Made by a program: the position numbers and the translations under genes
In this document: in pieces, positions 7,106 through 7,343 of the stretch
Layout of the letters: each line of letters starts with the position of its first letter
Numbering within the stretch: the first letter of the stretch is position 1
Notes under the pieces: model-generated
Seen by the model: only the letters and a program-made list of their open reading frames with translations
Databases searched by the model: none
What the model was told of the DNA's origin: nothing
Source of the DNA: an uncultured Akkermansia sp.
Lineage (GTDB): Bacteria; Verrucomicrobiota; Verrucomicrobiia; Verrucomicrobiales; Akkermansiaceae
DNA length: 7,343 bases
Direction: 5' to 3'
Assembly (NCBI GenBank): GCA_904502165.1
Contig: CAJGDB010000090.1
Coordinates: 1 to 7,343, forward strand

Positions 7106-7134
7106 ATCATACGCCACCTGTCAAGCCCGGTCAA
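7106..7134 (-). promoter_or_regulatory. Predicted sigma70-type promoter of grpE-dnaJ-rsmE
   Basis: On the - strand, TTGACC (7134-7129) and TATGAT (7111-7106) are separated by 17 bases; each matches the consensus at five of six positions. The expected transcription start is at about 7099, next to the grpE ATG. A second, perfect TTGACA lies inside the spacer at 7124-7119, ten bases after the first TTGAC, but it has no suitable -10 at 16-18 bases. The housekeeping form suggests constitutive expression, with no alternative heat-shock promoter recognised. Confidence 0.65.
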
Positions 7135-7151
7135 CCCCCCGCGCGTGACAG

Positions 7152-7326
7152 TATCAGTTCAGCCGCCAGGCTGAACTGATATTCCTGCCCCGTCAGGGGC
7201 AGGATTTCATACACCGCGCAGCGGTGTATTTCATGCAGGGCGCAGCCCTGCTTTCATACCGCAGCGCAGCTGCGGTATTTACATACACTGGCTGCGCCAG
7301 TGTAATTCATTGAGGCCCGCAGGGCC
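7152..7326. repeat. Array of seven palindromes with ATTTCAT-type linkers, continuing to the window edge
   Basis: Seven hairpin units lie upstream of grpE. They are 7152-7181 (13-bp stem TATCAGTTCAGCC, loop GCCA), 7184-7203 (8-bp CCTGCCCC, loop GTCA), 7211-7227 (7-bp ACACCGC, loop GCA), 7235-7251 (7-bp GCAGGGC, loop GCA), 7258-7276 (8-bp ACCGCAGC, loop GCA), 7285-7303 (8-bp ACACTGGC, loop TGC) and 7314-7326 (5-bp GGCCC, loop GCA). Linkers are ATTTCAT (7204-7210), ATTTCAT (7228-7234), TTTCAT (7252-7257), ATTTACAT (7277-7284) and AATTCAT (7304-7310). Every stem is perfect and every stem sequence is different, while the loop is nearly constant. The unit period is about 25-27 bases. No open frame of interest or RNA gene was recognised in 7135-7343. 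The array may continue beyond 7343. Confidence 0.9.
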
Positions 7327-7343
7327 GACTGGTTACCGCTGCA

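Noticed and set aside
7099..7150. CIRCE or sigma32-type heat-shock control of grpE
   Set aside because: No TTAGCACTC-N9-GAGTGCTAA inverted repeat and no CCCCAT-type -10 element was found; the sequence fits a housekeeping promoter.
7152..7326. A tandem set of intrinsic terminators or a riboswitch upstream of grpE
   Set aside because: None of the hairpins is followed by a T-tract, and the array lies upstream of the predicted grpE promoter, so it is not in the grpE leader.

Overview
The window looks like a chromosomal piece of a Gram-negative verrucomicrobial bacterium, most likely in or near Akkermansia. This is a judgement from style, not a database match. The signs are a large type V autotransporter with an MKLHLPKGLR-type leader, mixed GC content (about 40% to over 60% in different stretches), start codons without Shine-Dalgarno sequences, and intergenic arrays of palindromes with constant linkers.

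Layout, left to right. A + strand four-helix-bundle (S23/IVS-type) gene, cut by the window edge, ends at 265. It is followed directly by a palindrome array (268-429) and a strong bidirectional terminator (434-470). All remaining genes are on the - strand. Read in the direction of transcription from the right end they are grpE (7098-6553), dnaJ (6537-5386) and rsmE (5358-4615), separated by only 15 and 27 bases. After a 186-base gap comes the autotransporter gene (4428-469), with its own predicted promoter and an upstream 12-bp palindrome. A second palindrome array (7152-7326) lies upstream of the grpE promoter and runs to the window edge.

How the genes work together. GrpE and DnaJ are the nucleotide-exchange factor and J-domain co-chaperone of DnaK; dnaK is not in the window. 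RsmE methylates 16S rRNA, and its linkage to dnaJ is a known arrangement in other phyla, so the three look like one chaperone/ribosome-maintenance operon. The autotransporter is a separate unit: signal peptide, an N-terminal domain that may be lectin-like, a long beta-solenoid-like passenger, and a C-terminal 12-strand-type outer-membrane barrel ending in Phe.

The most unusual content is the two non-coding arrays. In each, short palindromes with unrelated stem sequences are separated by a nearly constant linker (AGAGAATTT on the left, ATTTCAT on the right). Of 13 hairpins, 11 carry a loop of the form GNA or GNNA closed by a C-G pair on one strand, a loop class known to make unusually stable DNA hairpins. 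Stems vary while loops and linkers are kept, which suggests selection on, or generation by, hairpin structure.
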